From positions 5,171,001-5,235,000 of the forward strand of contig OU015674.1 in the NCBI GenBank assembly GCA_907165275.2: 64,000 bases of DNA. The letters run 5' to 3'. Each line of letters begins with the position of its first letter. The first letter of the stretch is position 1. The position numbers and the translations under genes were made by a program. The notes beneath the pieces were generated by a model. It saw nothing but the letters and a program-made list of their open reading frames with translations, did not search any database and was not told the DNA's origin. This document shows, one piece after another, positions 1 through 64,000 of this stretch. The DNA comes from Zygaena filipendulae (lineage: Eukaryota > Arthropoda > Insecta > Lepidoptera > Zygaenidae).

Positions 1-505
1 GCTAGCATGCTATGTGATTTTTTTTGTTATAATAAATGTACTAAAATCGAGTGTTAATCTACAATTACGTAATTAACATAACAATTTTTATGGAAATCTA
101 AATGTATGAATTTGTAAAGCAGTGCCCAGTTAACTCCAATTTTCTATTTGGCATTTAAAAAAAATTACGGATCATGTGTCAAACCAAGTTACTGATAAAG
201 CTTTTCAAGAATTTCAGCATTGACCCTAAATTCTTAATTCGAAATTGAAAAACTTTGGTTCTTGTACTTCTCTCAAGAAAGGTCTTGTCCTTCTCTCTCT
301 TTATCGGAGGTTGCCTATGAAAAGATTCCAAATTGTAAAAGGTCACCTAATTGTAGGTACCTACGTATTTAGTTGTAAATGTGTTTTGTAAAGGTGTTTC
401 TCTACTCTGTGTGTCCAATAAAGTTAAATTGATTTGTAGGTACATAGAACCTAATGTTGAAATCACTCTAGCAATGACAAATAAAACGAGTAAAACTCAT
501 CAGAG
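1..505 (+). other. Upstream flank
   Basis: AT-rich sequence before the first coding exon. No convincing gene or repeat was seen. It may hold muscle enhancers, but no clear MEF2-type site was recognised. Confidence 0.4.
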
Positions 506-513
506 TATAAAAA
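506..513 (+). promoter_or_regulatory. TATA-box-like element upstream of first coding exon
   Basis: The octamer TATAAAAA is followed by GC-richer sequence, with an initiator-like TCACT at 539-543 about 33 bases downstream and the start codon at 600. This would give a short unspliced 5' UTR. Spacing is plausible for an insect TATA promoter, but an upstream noncoding exon spliced into 533-599 cannot be excluded. Confidence 0.4.
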
Positions 514-599
514 GGCAACTTTGTCCTGCAGGTAGGAGTCACTCATCCCTTCCCGTGGCAGTGAAGGTTTAGCTCGCGTGATGTCCTGTAGCTAGCACC

Positions 600-63583
<62,984 letters not shown>

Positions 63584-64000
63584 GTGAGTTGATGGAGCTG
63601 GGAGGAACTCAGTTTAAAAAAAGGAAGAGGGCTTAAACGATATTTTGCATCTTCGGAAATGACAAAAATTTGCTTAATAGGTAGGTACCTGTTCAGAAGG
63701 TATAGACTGTAGATAGATAAATGATTTATTTATTCCGTGTTTCATCAATCTAGTCGTATATTATGTTACCAAAAACGCTAAAATACTTGTTTTTTTTTTA
63801 TTTGAAACGAAGAGTCATAGCAATTCAATGTTGCCTCTAAAAGATTCCGTACAGCAATAAAGCCGTTTTTTGCTGTGCTCTTGTTTATCTGATATGTTTT
63901 CTTTTGGGTCAATAAAGTATATTTCAATTGACAAAGTAATCTTATCATCTGAAAAGATTCCCTCTAGCAATAAAGCCGTATTTTACTATCTATCCCTTTC
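63584..64000 (+). other. Partial intron at right edge, with two LINE-tail copies
   Basis: agattccgtacagcaataaa (63842) and agattccctctagcaataaa (63954), both followed by gccgt and a T-rich tail, resemble RTE-type 3' ends. The next exon is not reached. Confidence 0.5.

Overview
The window carries the 5' two thirds or so of one very large intron-rich gene on the + strand. It encodes projectin (Drosophila bent/bt; often named twitchin in insect annotations), the titin-family thick-filament and connecting-filament protein of insect muscle. The AT-rich introns hold remnants typical of butterflies and moths: RTE-type LINE tails, tRNA-like SINEs, fragments containing 'cccgcgggaattccgggat', and TTA/TAA-flanked MITEs. 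The source is therefore most likely a lepidopteran; species is not determinable from sequence alone. No second protein-coding gene, tRNA or rRNA was found on either strand.

Layout. (1) 506-12323: a TATA-like element, the start codon at 600, and eight Ig domains on twelve exons. (2) 12421-28826: a PEVK-type spring region of 37 exons plus candidates. Every exon is phase 0-0 and ends at a GT donor, so each can be skipped without changing frame; including all of them (with one uncertain micro-exon) would give about 1480 residues. (3) 32369-37646: a possible internal promoter and first exon (ATG at 33871), then a linker and Ig9. (4) 38335-41031: optional exons, including a tandem-duplicated cassette pair (39936 and 40954) and a candidate terminal exon. 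(5) 42014-43950: Ig10-Ig14. (6) 43950-63583: the core, arranged Fn3-Fn3-Ig. Five complete repeats (Ig15-Ig19) are present and a sixth is opened; the gene runs off the right edge.

How it works together. The Ig and PEVK part is the extensible link, and the Fn3/Ig core lies on the thick filament. PEVK length, RRxS-type phosphorylation sites and the possible internal promoter or early stops would let one locus make muscle-specific isoforms. The kinase domain expected near the C terminus lies outside the window.

The most interesting points are the possible internal promoter isoform, two aromatic-rich candidate terminal exons, the duplicated IPDWP cassettes with matching weak donors, a GC-AG intron inside Ig13, a 1.2-kb A-B-A'-B' inverted-repeat structure, several MITE families, and a sharp rise in GC at third codon positions near 50 kb. 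All exon boundaries were derived by hand from frame, domain continuity and splice signals; none was checked against transcripts.
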